Assembly (NCBI GenBank): GCA_937903005.1
Contig: CALFNR010000144.1
Coordinates: 1 to 64,000, forward strand
Length of the DNA stretch: 64,000 nt
DNA from: Clostridium_AI sp002297865
Lineage (GTDB): Bacteria > Bacillota > Clostridia > Lachnospirales > Lachnospiraceae
Direction: 5' to 3'
Shown here piece by piece: positions 56,104 through 64,000 of this stretch. Each line of letters opens with the position of its first letter. Positions within the stretch are counted from its first letter, which is position 1. The notes beneath the pieces were generated by a model. That model was not told where the DNA came from. It saw nothing but the letters and a program-made list of their open reading frames with translations, and ran no database searches. The translations under genes and the position numbers were made by a program.

Positions 56104-57087
56104 CTACATTCCAAACGCTTCTAGCAATTTATCTGTGGATTTATCTTCAAGATAACTCTGTGTTGTGCTGATATCTGAATGATTAGCTAATAACTGCAGT
56201 TCTTGTAGTGTAAATCTCTTTCCTAACTTCTCGCACATGTAATGTGTTCCATTTTCATAGTTATTTAAAGAGCTGTGTCTGAAGCTGTGAGGATTAAACT
56301 CTTTTTCTACTCCCATTTCTTTTAATAAGATTTTTCTCCAACTTACGATCTGGTTATATAAGGTTTCATAAGCTGCTGGTCCACCATGTCGAGTTTCCCA
56401 TAAATGCTGTTCTTCATCATTTCTGTGCTCCATATATAAGCCATATGCTTCCTTAGTAAGTTGGTGATATATAAGACGGAACTTCTTACCTCTTTTTCCT
56501 GTTACCTCATTCTTTGTGAAATTAGCTTCGATTGAAATATCTTCTCTTGTTACCTGGAAAGCTTCGTTTCTACGACATGAGCTGTCATAAAGGAAGGCAC
56601 AAAGTAAGGCCTCGGAATATCTTTCTTGTTTAACTAATGAATTGTAAATGCACATTACTTCTTCGTTAGTCAAGAATATGATATCACGGGCCTTTTCTTT
56701 TCTAAGTCCTTTTAATCTATTTGGATTTACCTTGCAATCCTCGAAATCCTCTTCGTAGTCATCATCTTCGGCCACAAAGTTGAAGAGGTTTCTGGTAGTT
56801 GATAGCATACGATTTATTCTCGCTGCACTCATACCGTTGTCTTGCATCCATAACACGAAATTTCTTAGAGCCTTTCTGTTCAAGCGGTATAACTGCTTAT
56901 TATCCAGTTCTTCCATTATATATATAAGAATTATTCTTGCGTCATTGTAATATTGCTTGATTGACTTTTCCGATTTTCCTTCGGAACGTATCTGTAGGAT
57001 ATAGTCGTCTAGTAGCTGTTTATTGTATTTATTTACTTTTTCCCATCTCTCTGGTGTATATATTCGATTATAGGTTTGTTTTGCCAT
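56104..57087 (-). CDS. int: Tyrosine recombinase (integrase/Xer-like)
   Basis: 327 residues. A SAM-like core-binding domain (~20-110) precedes a full catalytic set: Arg172 (SSCRRNEAF), a Lys-rich beta-hairpin (TGKRGKKFRL), HxxR at 267-270 (NPHSFRHSS), His303 (LLANHSDIS) and Tyr312 (TTQSYLEDK). It could integrate the prophage or resolve dimers of a circular prophage. It sits 20 bp behind the CAP-protein gene with RBS AAGGAG and no obvious promoter of its own. That co-transcription is atypical for an integrase. Confidence 0.88.
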   Translation of the reverse strand: MAKQTYNRIYTPERWEKVNKYNKQLLDDYILQIRSEGKSEKSIKQYYNDARIILIYIMEELDNKQLYRLNRKALRNFVLWMQDNGMSAARINRMLSTTRNLFNFVAEDDDYEEDFEDCKVNPNRLKGLRKEKARDIIFLTNEEVMCIYNSLVKQERYSEALLCAFLYDSSCRRNEAFQVTREDISIEANFTKNEVTGKRGKKFRLIYHQLTKEAYGLYMEHRNDEEQHLWETRHGGPAAYETLYNQIVSWRKILLKEMGVEKEFNPHSFRHSSLNNYENGTHYMCEKLGKRFTLQELQLLANHSDISTTQSYLEDKSTDKLLEAFGM

Positions 57088-57107
57088 AATTAATTTTCTC
57101 CTTAGTT

Positions 57108-58274
57108 CTATCTATAAAATTCTTGTGTCGCGTAAATCTTGTTACCGATTTTGTAAACTCCAATACCAATACTAGAAAAGTTATTGGATAAGATATTTGC
57201 TCGATGTCCAGAAGAGTTCATCCAGTTAGTCATGAACTGTTGAGCTAATCCAGATCTATTAGTCATCCAAGCAATATTTTCACCCCACGCTCGATAAGAA
57301 ACTCCATCAGCCTTCATTTGCACTGTGATAAGATTTCCGTTTAGGTCCTCATGAGAGAAATAATTGTTATCCCCCATATCTTTAGATTTGATACGAGCGT
57401 ATTTCTGCATTGTATTGTTATAAGATAGTGCTGGTAATCCATTCGCAGCTCTTTCTTTATTTACGATCTGGAATATCTCTTGCTCTACCGTAGCAATGAA
57501 ATTAGATTCATTAACTTCTGGCTTAACTTCTGGTTTTGTTTCCGGCGTTACCTCTGGTTTAATGGAAGGCTTATCATTAGGTTTAATTACTGGAAATGAC
57601 GGCCTTACTATTGGTGTACTAGGAATTTCAGATGGCTTTTCAACTGGCTTGTTAGGCGTTTCTGTTGAAGGCGGAGTCACTGGTTTATTTTCTGGAACTG
57701 GTGGTTTTTCTGTTGGTTCCTGAATGCCAGGTTCCTCACTTGGTTTTGTCTCTGGTTTTATAACCTCTTCTTCATCATCTGGCTTTGTTTCCGGCTTATC
57801 TTCCGGTTTGATTTCTGGCTTAATCTCTGGGTTTTCTTCCTTGTCTGGAACTACAACCGTGTCTTTATCCGGTTCCTTATTTGGTTTTTCAGTATTAACA
57901 CTTGACTCTGGTTTCTCAGGTTTATTGAATGTGCCATTAATCACTGCGTCCACACTAACGATATTTTGTTGTATAGAACTAGAGATATGATTGAAATCTG
58001 GTATTTCACCTTTGACTTCCCCAGTCTCCTTATCAACGATTTCTAAACCGTCTTTTCCTGGAATAATTGCGATATTCTCTGATACAAATAGATCTAAGCT
58101 AGATTCTCCTTCATTCTCATTGGAATCGGTTGAATTGTCTTGTTCGGTTTCTAATACGATTGCTTCATCTGTTGGTAAATTTGGTACTGTATCATTAGTA
58201 AAAGTATTTAATTGTGCAGCGCTCATGGCTACCATGATTGTCCCCATTACAAATCCTAATACTTTCTTTTTCAT
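57108..58274 (-). CDS. Secreted CAP/SCP-domain protein with Pro/Lys/Glu linker
   Basis: 388 residues. Signal peptide at ~1-22, then an acidic region, and a long KPE/KPD/KPS repeat linker (~115-255) that would span the cell wall. The C-terminal CAP domain (~265-388) is similar to YkwD: FQIVNKERAANGLPAL, YFSHEDLNGN, GENIAWM, WMNSSGHRANILS, TQEFY. The role of bacterial CAP proteins is poorly defined. Placement between holin and recombinase suggests a moron or lysis accessory. Large antisense ORFs over the linker are shadows of the repeat. Confidence 0.85.
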   Translation of the reverse strand: MKKKVLGFVMGTIMVAMSAAQLNTFTNDTVPNLPTDEAIVLETEQDNSTDSNENEGESSLDLFVSENIAIIPGKDGLEIVDKETGEVKGEIPDFNHISSSIQQNIVSVDAVINGTFNKPEKPESSVNTEKPNKEPDKDTVVVPDKEENPEIKPEIKPEDKPETKPDDEEEVIKPETKPSEEPGIQEPTEKPPVPENKPVTPPSTETPNKPVEKPSEIPSTPIVRPSFPVIKPNDKPSIKPEVTPETKPEVKPEVNESNFIATVEQEIFQIVNKERAANGLPALSYNNTMQKYARIKSKDMGDNNYFSHEDLNGNLITVQMKADGVSYRAWGENIAWMTNRSGLAQQFMTNWMNSSGHRANILSNNFSSIGIGVYKIGNKIYATQEFYR

Positions 58275-58304
58275 AAAATCTCCTTCTTATAAAGTGAAAG
58301 GTAC

Positions 58305-58340
58305 CGGCGAGGCCCTTCAACGCCTTTCCGATACCCAAAT
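58305..58340 (-). ncRNA. Hairpin in the leader of the CAP-protein mRNA
   Basis: GGTACCGG and CCGATACC arms (one G-T pair) enclose AGGC/GCCT around a CCTTCAAC loop. It lies between a minus-strand TACAATATAAATAC (58381-58368) and the CAP RBS, so it forms in the 5' leader. It has no T tract. It could be an mRNA stabiliser or a regulatory RNA. Confidence 0.4.
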
Positions 58341-58367
58341 TCCAAGTTAAAATAATAATTTTATTTT

Positions 58368-58381
58368 GTATTTATATTGTA
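58368..58381 (-). promoter_or_regulatory. Variant phage -10 on the minus strand
   Basis: TACAATATAAATAC read on the minus strand just after the holin stop. No GTTTAC is at -35. It is the only copy of the phage -10 block noted on the minus strand and would drive the CAP-protein/recombinase pair. Confidence 0.45.
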
Positions 58382-58384
58382 GAA

Positions 58385-58699
58385 TTATTGTGATTCCTCT
58401 TTTTCTGATTTCTTATCTTCATCTTTATCTACTGTATTTTTGATACCTCTGATTTCATTCACATAGGTACCACCGTAAAATCCTAGCCCCGAACAGATAA
58501 CGCCTGTCATAAAACTTTGTACTGAAAATTCCATTAAAAGCGCTAGTGTCACACCGATGAATACACAGCCCAAAGCCTGAATAGATTCCTGTATTGGTGG
58601 CTCATAATTACTCAAAATTAATTTAAAAACAACGATTACAAAAACTAGCTCGACCGTTGCTACACTCAATATTGTCTGAATTACATTGATTTCTTCCAT
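58385..58699 (-). CDS. Phage holin
   Basis: 104 residues. Two or three hydrophobic helices (IQTILSVATVELVFVIVVFK; SIQALGCVFIGVTLALL; FMTGVICSGLGFYGGTY) and a charged C-terminal tail (KDEDKKSEKEESQ) give the classic holin shape. It is 17 bp downstream of the amidase gene, forming the lysis cassette. It permeabilises the membrane so the endolysin can reach peptidoglycan. Confidence 0.82.
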   Translation of the reverse strand: MEEINVIQTILSVATVELVFVIVVFKLILSNYEPPIQESIQALGCVFIGVTLALLMEFSVQSFMTGVICSGLGFYGGTYVNEIRGIKNTVDKDEDKKSEKEESQ

Positions 58700-58716
58700 G
58701 TTACTTATCCCTTCGG

Positions 58717-59511
58717 TTACCTTTTAGTTGTATATGCTAGACTAATCCAGCCAGCCCCACTTTTTAATTTACCCCATTTTCCATCTTTGGAAGTTTCAAC
58801 AATAGTATATACATCGCCTTCCTTTACAGTTGTATTAATCTTATATTGTGTACCAGCTCCATCTCTTACGTTTAATACATCAGCTGTAACCGTAACTAAG
58901 AAATCTCCTGTGGCTGGTGTAACTGGTGCTGATTTCTTAACTAATCCGAAGTATGCTGCGATTGCTTCTACTTCCGCCTTAGCAAGCTTTTTAAGATTTT
59001 CATCTGATAATAACCAATTAGTTGCAGCTTTGTTAGTGTGGAATGAATGTTCTACGATATAGTAATAATTTAAGCCTGCAGCTCTCGCACCTCTTAATAC
59101 ACCGTAATATTCATTATTTCCACTATCTCCAACTCTTGTAGCTGTCTTTGCAGCCTGCTTAGTTTTCATTGTAGATTGGATAACCTGTGATAATTTAAGG
59201 CCAAACTCCTTAGCATTACCGCGATTGTCAAAAGCACCGTAAACTACTGGATAATCAACACTTTCGGTTCCGCAAGCATTTGAGTGGTTAGATAAAAAGA
59301 GCTTGCAGCCTTTCGCTTTATATCCTCTGTCGTATAACCCCATATCTCTTTCATCAGTTCTTGTTAAGATAACTTCAACATCTTTGTATTGTTCAAGATA
59401 TTCTTTTTGGTATTTAGTTAATTTCAACATTGCCACTGATTCGTAGTAGGCTTTATTTACTGGTGACTGATTGTACTTTCCATAGTGTCCTGCATCTAAA
59501 CAAATTCTCAT
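58717..59511 (-). CDS. Endolysin: N-acetylmuramoyl-L-alanine amidase with SH3b
   Basis: 264 residues. The Amidase_3 domain (~1-180) has CLDAGHYGKYN (zinc His), YYESVAMLKLTKY (Glu), LTRTDERD, and FLSNHSNACG (zinc His). A C-terminal bacterial SH3 domain (~205-264, VTADVLNVRDGAG, WGKLKSGAGWISL) binds the cell wall. There is no signal peptide, so it depends on the adjacent holin. Confidence 0.93.
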   Translation of the reverse strand: MRICLDAGHYGKYNQSPVNKAYYESVAMLKLTKYQKEYLEQYKDVEVILTRTDERDMGLYDRGYKAKGCKLFLSNHSNACGTESVDYPVVYGAFDNRGNAKEFGLKLSQVIQSTMKTKQAAKTATRVGDSGNNEYYGVLRGARAAGLNYYYIVEHSFHTNKAATNWLLSDENLKKLAKAEVEAIAAYFGLVKKSAPVTPATGDFLVTVTADVLNVRDGAGTQYKINTTVKEGDVYTIVETSKDGKWGKLKSGAGWISLAYTTKR

Positions 59512-59575
59512 AATAATATCCTCCTGATTTTTATTATCTTTATAAAAAGAGAGAGATTTTTTAGGTCTCTCTCTA

Positions 59576-59890
59576 CTAATGATCTATTGCATTGGCAAAA
59601 TGTTCATCGTTTTCTTTGATATATTCATAAGCTAATTCATATATATTTTTATTTCTATATGTGGTAGCTTGTGGCGAGAAGTAATTTTCAAATTCTTCTT
59701 CATTCCATTTTGCTCTCACCTTTTTTAAATTCATTGGCTCAGCATTACTGTCTCTAGCTTCCTTGTTCCTATAAGAAGCGACTGTAATATCTGCATACTT
59801 ATACTGAACATTTATATTGATGTTTAGAAGTCTCCAATACTCTTCTTCGACTCCATACTGATTAATATTTCCCTCAGTTATTAGTGCCAT
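59576..59890 (-). CDS. Small tail-associated hypothetical protein
   Basis: 104 residues. Its start overlaps the tail-fibre gene end by 17 nt, with GGAGG inside that gene, so the two are translationally coupled. It contains a C-terminal YELAYEYIKENDEHF helix. Proteins in this position are often tail-fibre assembly factors, but no family is recognised. Confidence 0.6.
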   Translation of the reverse strand: MALITEGNINQYGVEEEYWRLLNININVQYKYADITVASYRNKEARDSNAEPMNLKKVRAKWNEEEFENYFSPQATTYRNKNIYELAYEYIKENDEHFANAIDH

Positions 59891-62800
59891 GCCTCATTTC
59901 CTCCACTTCATTTTCTAGTTGTTCAATCTTCAAAATTGCTTCTTTTAAAGCTCCAAGAATCATTGATGTGTATGAATACATATCAACAGCTTTTCCGTCT
60001 CCGCCTTCTTCGTCATAGAAGACTGTTTCAAGTGGTAATTCATCAACCATGCAACCGAGCATCAAGTCGCTACGTTTATGCTTGTCAATTACATTTCCTT
60101 CATCATCGCATATATCTGACACTGTTCGGTAATTGTACACCTTAATATCTTTTACATTCTCATAAAGAGCCGCGGTGTCTGCTTTGGAAATGTCATATTT
60201 TCTGTTCCTATCGGAAACACTACCACCAGATCCATAAATTCTATACCAACCCTGGCCACTTCCACCGATATACCCCCAACCACCAGTTGCGTTCGGATAG
60301 AATGAAGGTTCAGTTCCTTTAGACCCCGACCACTTTCCATCTAATCTTGCTCTAATTCCAGAAGCTGTTGTAACATCAAAGTAAACTGATTTATCGGTCA
60401 CAATGTCAATATTCTGACCTGCTGGTGATACGAGCTTTCTCGTCTGAATCCTAGAACTGTTTGGACTATCATCTGATACGAAAATGAAAGTATTTGTTCC
60501 ATCGTCGTAAGTGATATTATCATTATTCGCAAATTCTATCTTAGGTGTTATTACCTGGTTGGTTGCTTTTAATGTTGGCCCTGTAAGCATTCCCGTAATT
60601 GTTCCACCTGAAAGTGGTAAATAGGAATGTGTATGGCTCGCTGGGGCTGCTCCGATTGAAGCTGCAGTATGAGTGTGATTTGCTGCGGCTGCTCCAAGAT
60701 CTGCAAGACTTGGCTTGTTGTTTGGAGAATATACTCTTGTTGAAGAGGTAACTGTTCCTGTCTCTTTATCTATAACCGCGCTTTCGTAAATCGCATTATT
60801 CACATATAAGGAACCATTAGAGCCAATCAAAGATAGCTTTTTATTAGCGATTGTCTGGCATCCGCTCACAAAGTAAACATGATTATCAGATGTCAAAAGT
60901 AAATGCTCTGTGGCTTTATTTTTACTAAAATAACTGTTTTCCTCTTCCATGACGTTAGTAGCACTTTCCCCACCGCCAATAGAAGTAAGACCACCGGCAC
61001 CAATCGCCACACCCATACCATTGCTATCGCCCTCATACGATTTAATTAACGTTGTAGCGTATGAACCGTTCGGGCTTTTTACTTTGACACTTCCCTTGAA
61101 AGCAATCGAGTTGTTTCTATCAGCCTTCTCGCCATTCACACCAATTCCATATTTATTTACGAAGAATATAGGTGAGTTTGCTGCGATCGCAATCGTCTTT
61201 TCATCATTAACCGAAAATCCAGTATTATCATTAAAAGTAACTACAAGGTCATAGGTTCCGTCCTCTGTTAAATTCGTTACTGTGACCACTTGGTTTTTCT
61301 GTGTGATTGAAAGTCTTCCGTTAGATACTTCTTCCGTTGTACCTTTCTTTCGACAAGACCAAGTTCCAACAGTCTCGATATTCAGGATAGAAGAATTTGA
61401 CTTAACCATTAACGATATATCTGCACCATTTGCACTTCTGGTAACACTATTCGTCGATAATGCTGGAGCATTGTAAAATTCCAACGATACAGCGTCCTGG
61501 GCTACTGCATCCACATAAGTTTCATAGCTTGTCTTAGTCTTTACCATGTATGTCAAAGTTTGCTGCTTTGCTAATTTTGCAATAGTGTGATTATAAGATA
61601 ATGCCGTTAACCCACTTGCTTGTAGTTGCCATGTCCCACCGCCAATTGAATAATATAAATCATACGAAACTGACCCACCTAATTTATCTCTACCAGCATT
61701 CCACGAAACGTTGATCACATTACTTCCATCTGGTAAGAAATAATCTAGCTTTGTGGAGCTTGTTGTCTTGATAGCGGTTGAAACGTTCTTATCTCTTGAT
61801 ATCTTGATATTAGAACTTGAAACCGGATTAGTCTGCAAGTTAGTTGAAATATTCATCTGAGAAGCTGCACTGGAACCATACGCATTATTTGTAGTTAAAA
61901 CAAATGTTAATGTTCCTTTGTAAGAGCTTCCAGCAAACTTGTTCTTAAGGTCCTCAAACTTCACATACGGACCACTTGGTAACGTTCCTTCTTTGTAGAT
62001 TGTTAAATCTATTGGTGATTTGGTAATCGTATTATTATAAACTGTAATGCCATTGCAAGTTAATGTTCTCGTGAACGTGCCATTGCTACCCCCTAAAGTA
62101 GCGGTATTCTTTTCTCCACTATAAGTAAATCTTAGAGTCGAATTACTATCAGTATACTTAATTGTTCCTGTCGAGCTTATTGTATTCCCGGTGAAGTTAT
62201 TCTTCATAAATTGGGTAGCATTGATTGTGTTAGATTTTAATCCTCCATTATCAGTTGCTTTCACATAGTAATCATATTTGGAACCTTGATTACCTGTACC
62301 GATTTTATGTGTATAATTAGTTGCGGTACCTTCGTAAATAACAACCCATGAACCGTTGTCTCTTTGGTGATATAGTTCATATTTGATTGTTCCACCTTCT
62401 TTATCCGAAGCTGCAGGCCATGATACATAAATACTTGATACGTTTTCTGGTATTTTTACAGCATCTTCAGGGCCATCTCCTTCCGCGGTAATAACTGCAC
62501 CGGTAGAGCTATTCATTCTACATGTGATATATCCCGACATTGTAGGAGCTGTATTTGTTGAACCGACTGTAAATGAACCAGTAGCACTTCCATTCCACGA
62601 TTTATACGTCCCATGATTTGCTTCTAATCCAACAGTAATTGATGTACTAGAAGTTGTTCCAACATCAACTTTTATTGTCTGGCTGAATGTTCTGTACCCA
62701 TCCCCACCACTCCACTTTGTGTTTGATTTCATTTCTTGGTAGGCACCATAAGAACTTCCAACTCTAGCTCTCCAGTTACATGGATATGAATAGTAACTCG

Positions 62801-62942
62801 ATGAACCACCATTAACTTTAAATTTGGCTGTTACTTTAACTGTTCTCGATGTTCCACTTGCTGCGGTTTGCTCTGCATATAATTCATATGCCAATAAAGG
62901 CGACCCAGTTCCAAGAGTACCAGTTTTTATCAATGTAGCCAT
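59874..62942 (-). CDS. Tail fibre / receptor-binding protein with S74 chaperone
   Basis: 1022 residues. The N-terminal ~120 residues are beta-rich. FN3/Ig-like repeats follow (~130-580, KYELYHQRDNGSWVVIYEG, VSYDLYYSIGGGTWQL). There is a central fibre and a collagen-poor shaft with two HTH(T)AASIGA-type repeats (~755-775). The C-terminal ~110 residues (SVSDRNRKYDISKADTAALY, then a coiled coil) match the Peptidase_S74 intramolecular chaperone, which trims itself at the Ser after trimerisation. It determines host binding. Confidence 0.85.
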   Translation of the reverse strand: MATLIKTGTLGTGSPLLAYELYAEQTAASGTSRTVKVTAKFKVNGGSSSYYSYPCNWRARVGSSYGAYQEMKSNTKWSGGDGYRTFSQTIKVDVGTTSSTSITVGLEANHGTYKSWNGSATGSFTVGSTNTAPTMSGYITCRMNSSTGAVITAEGDGPEDAVKIPENVSSIYVSWPAASDKEGGTIKYELYHQRDNGSWVVIYEGTATNYTHKIGTGNQGSKYDYYVKATDNGGLKSNTINATQFMKNNFTGNTISSTGTIKYTDSNSTLRFTYSGEKNTATLGGSNGTFTRTLTCNGITVYNNTITKSPIDLTIYKEGTLPSGPYVKFEDLKNKFAGSSYKGTLTFVLTTNNAYGSSAASQMNISTNLQTNPVSSSNIKISRDKNVSTAIKTTSSTKLDYFLPDGSNVINVSWNAGRDKLGGSVSYDLYYSIGGGTWQLQASGLTALSYNHTIAKLAKQQTLTYMVKTKTSYETYVDAVAQDAVSLEFYNAPALSTNSVTRSANGADISLMVKSNSSILNIETVGTWSCRKKGTTEEVSNGRLSITQKNQVVTVTNLTEDGTYDLVVTFNDNTGFSVNDEKTIAIAANSPIFFVNKYGIGVNGEKADRNNSIAFKGSVKVKSPNGSYATTLIKSYEGDSNGMGVAIGAGGLTSIGGGESATNVMEEENSYFSKNKATEHLLLTSDNHVYFVSGCQTIANKKLSLIGSNGSLYVNNAIYESAVIDKETGTVTSSTRVYSPNNKPSLADLGAAAANHTHTAASIGAAPASHTHSYLPLSGGTITGMLTGPTLKATNQVITPKIEFANNDNITYDDGTNTFIFVSDDSPNSSRIQTRKLVSPAGQNIDIVTDKSVYFDVTTASGIRARLDGKWSGSKGTEPSFYPNATGGWGYIGGSGQGWYRIYGSGGSVSDRNRKYDISKADTAALYENVKDIKVYNYRTVSDICDDEGNVIDKHKRSDLMLGCMVDELPLETVFYDEEGGDGKAVDMYSYTSMILGALKEAILKIEQLENEVEEMRHGTNN

Positions 62943-62993
62943 TCCTTCACTTCCTTTCGTAATAATAAAAAGGAAGATTAAAAATAATCTTCC

Positions 62994-64000
62994 TTAACTG
63001 ATATAGAAGCCCCAGCCTTCATCATCAACACATCGCATCTCGATATTGTGGTTACTTCCTTTTATTCTATTTTTTATTTGAAGATTTCCTTGGATCCTTA
63101 CATCGATATCCTCATTCACATCTTCGCGTCTCATACAGATATCTCCGTATTCCATACCTTTACTACCTTTTGAAGTCATAATAAACGTATTTCTCCAAGC
63201 TGCATTATCAACTTCGGTTCCACCTGCATAACCCATTGTAAGATTACCACCGTTCCAGTTCTTTCTGGCTGCATAATTCACACCATCTTGGAATCCGTCT
63301 TCTTTTTCTACTGTAATGCTCGTTGTTCCGCCATTAACAGTAAAATCAATATTGTTTATATCAATATAATTATTCTGATTAGAATATATAAAATTCTTCT
63401 GGTCCACTGTTCCAAAGAACACATCATTGTTGAATAAACAAAATTCTGTGTTTAAATCAACATAAGCATCTTCGTTTAAGTCTCTTGATGTTCCAAAAGT
63501 TCTCACAACGCCTTGATCATCCACTGTTGTATGAACTCTATTCAAAGTAATAGATTTATCATGCACGTGAACTTGACCACTATCTAAGGAACCAAAAATC
63601 TTACCACGGATTGTTGCATTTGTTGCGAACAAATCACCTTTTTGAGTTACCCTGAAAGGGGCGTCGTCTCTACCATCGTAATTTGAGCCAGCCCAGATTC
63701 TTGTTGCATTTTCATGTAAATCAGAATTTGTCATACCCGCATTTTCTAATTCAACCGTACCTCTGATTGTCGCCTGATTCAAAATTGCAATCCCGTTGGT
63801 ATCAATCTTATAACCAGTCTTTCTATTTTCATCGTAGTTTCCAGATTTCAACAATCCATTGACTTCGACGTTACCTTCACTACTTACTGAAAATGTTGTC
63901 ATACCATCTAATCCACGAACGTTGATACCAGATAATAAATCAATGCTATCAGCTTTTATGGATCCTGTGGAGATGTTTCCGCCATTGATATAAGTCTTGT
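62994..64000 (-). CDS. Tail/minor structural protein (partial, runs off the window)
   Basis: The reading frame is open from 62994 to the window end at 64000; the ATG at 63902 is internal, because in-frame sequence upstream (GGNISTGSIKADSIDLLSGI) continues the protein. The pattern NGGNISTGSIKAD and TTFSVSSEGNVEVNGLL is typical of C-terminal parts of siphophage tail endopeptidase/minor structural proteins. Only about 320 C-terminal residues are visible. It lies just upstream of the fibre gene in late order. Confidence 0.8.
   Translation of the reverse strand, partial: KTYINGGNISTGSIKADSIDLLSGINVRGLDGMTTFSVSSEGNVEVNGLLKSGNYDENRKTGYKIDTNGIAILNQATIRGTVELENAGMTNSDLHENATRIWAGSNYDGRDDAPFRVTQKGDLFATNATIRGKIFGSLDSGQVHVHDKSITLNRVHTTVDDQGVVRTFGTSRDLNEDAYVDLNTEFCLFNNDVFFGTVDQKNFIYSNQNNYIDINNIDFTVNGGTTSITVEKEDGFQDGVNYAARKNWNGGNLTMGYAGGTEVDNAAWRNTFIMTSKGSKGMEYGDICMRREDVNEDIDVRIQGNLQIKNRIKGSNHNIEMRCVDDEGWGFYIS

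Noticed and set aside
55971..56171. 66-codon plus ORF overlapping agrD
   Set aside because: Different frame from the AgrD-like peptide, no RBS, and it crosses the strong terminator at 56069.
57496..58350. Plus-strand ORFs antisense to the CAP protein gene
   Set aside because: They are Gly/Ser/Val-rich artefacts of the Pro/Lys/Glu repeat linker on the other strand and lack ribosome binding sites.

Overview
The window is a stretch of a large, AT-rich temperate phage genome, probably maintained as a circular plasmid-like prophage in an anaerobic low-GC Gram-positive host (Clostridia; a gut Lachnospiraceae-like host fits). An anaerobic ribonucleotide reductase with its activase (nrdD/nrdG) points to an anaerobe. 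A SleB-type hydrolase, a lipoprotein, an AgrC/AgrD pair, an amidase endolysin and a holin point to a Gram-positive host. A TubZ/TubR-type partition locus and a serine resolvase point to extrachromosomal maintenance, as in clostridial phage c-st, although a tyrosine recombinase is also present.

Layout. 1-840: no gene seen, possibly structured RNA. 0.8-5.6 kb: control and stability genes (BRO-N/KilAC antirepressor, HTH protein, tubZ, tubR, an iteron-rich tubC-like region, XRE repressor with a membrane partner). 5.8-44.8 kb: early/replication block on the plus strand: SSB, SHMT, nucleotide kinases, DHFR, methyltransferase, thymidylate-synthase homologue, dCMP deaminase, RecA/Sak4-like ATPase, DnaB helicase, primase, RecJ, RNase H, ligase, type II topoisomerase, resolvase, DnaE-type polymerase, a sigma-like factor, dUTPase, NrdD/NrdG, FolD, nucleases. 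45.0-51.1 kb: an accessory island with host-type promoters encoding a radical-SAM-modified peptide (ABC exporter, CxCxCxC precursor, SPASM radical SAM enzyme, subtilase fusion, AAA ATPase). 51.2-53.9 kb: phage genes under a second promoter class, including an amidoligase. 54.0-56.1 kb: XRE regulator, AgrC-like kinase and AgrD-like peptide without agrB or agrA. 56.1-64.0 kb (minus strand): tyrosine recombinase, secreted CAP-domain protein, holin, amidase, S74-chaperoned tail fibre and a partial tail protein.

Regulation is unusually legible. At least 23 copies of a near-invariant promoter (GAGTTTAC, 17 bp, TATAATATAAATAT) precede most early genes. A second class of five promoters shares TTACC exactly 46 bp upstream of TATAATATAAATA. 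Four of these five drive members of a small family of proteins built from two shared modules. Several terminators are interlaced with promoters, so that the -35 or -10 lies inside a terminator hairpin. The stability genes, the peptide island and the agr pair instead use ordinary TTGACA/TATAAT promoters.

Together the genes form a self-contained anaerobic dNTP and thymidylate supply (NrdDG, dUTPase, dCMP deaminase, ThyA-like, SHMT, FolD, DHFR, TMP/GMP-kinase-like enzymes) feeding a near-complete phage replisome. Partition and resolution functions suit lysogenic maintenance. The morons (peptide island, agr pair, lipoprotein, Cys-rich secreted protein, CAP protein) could alter host interactions. 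No tRNA gene, CRISPR array or insertion sequence was recognised.
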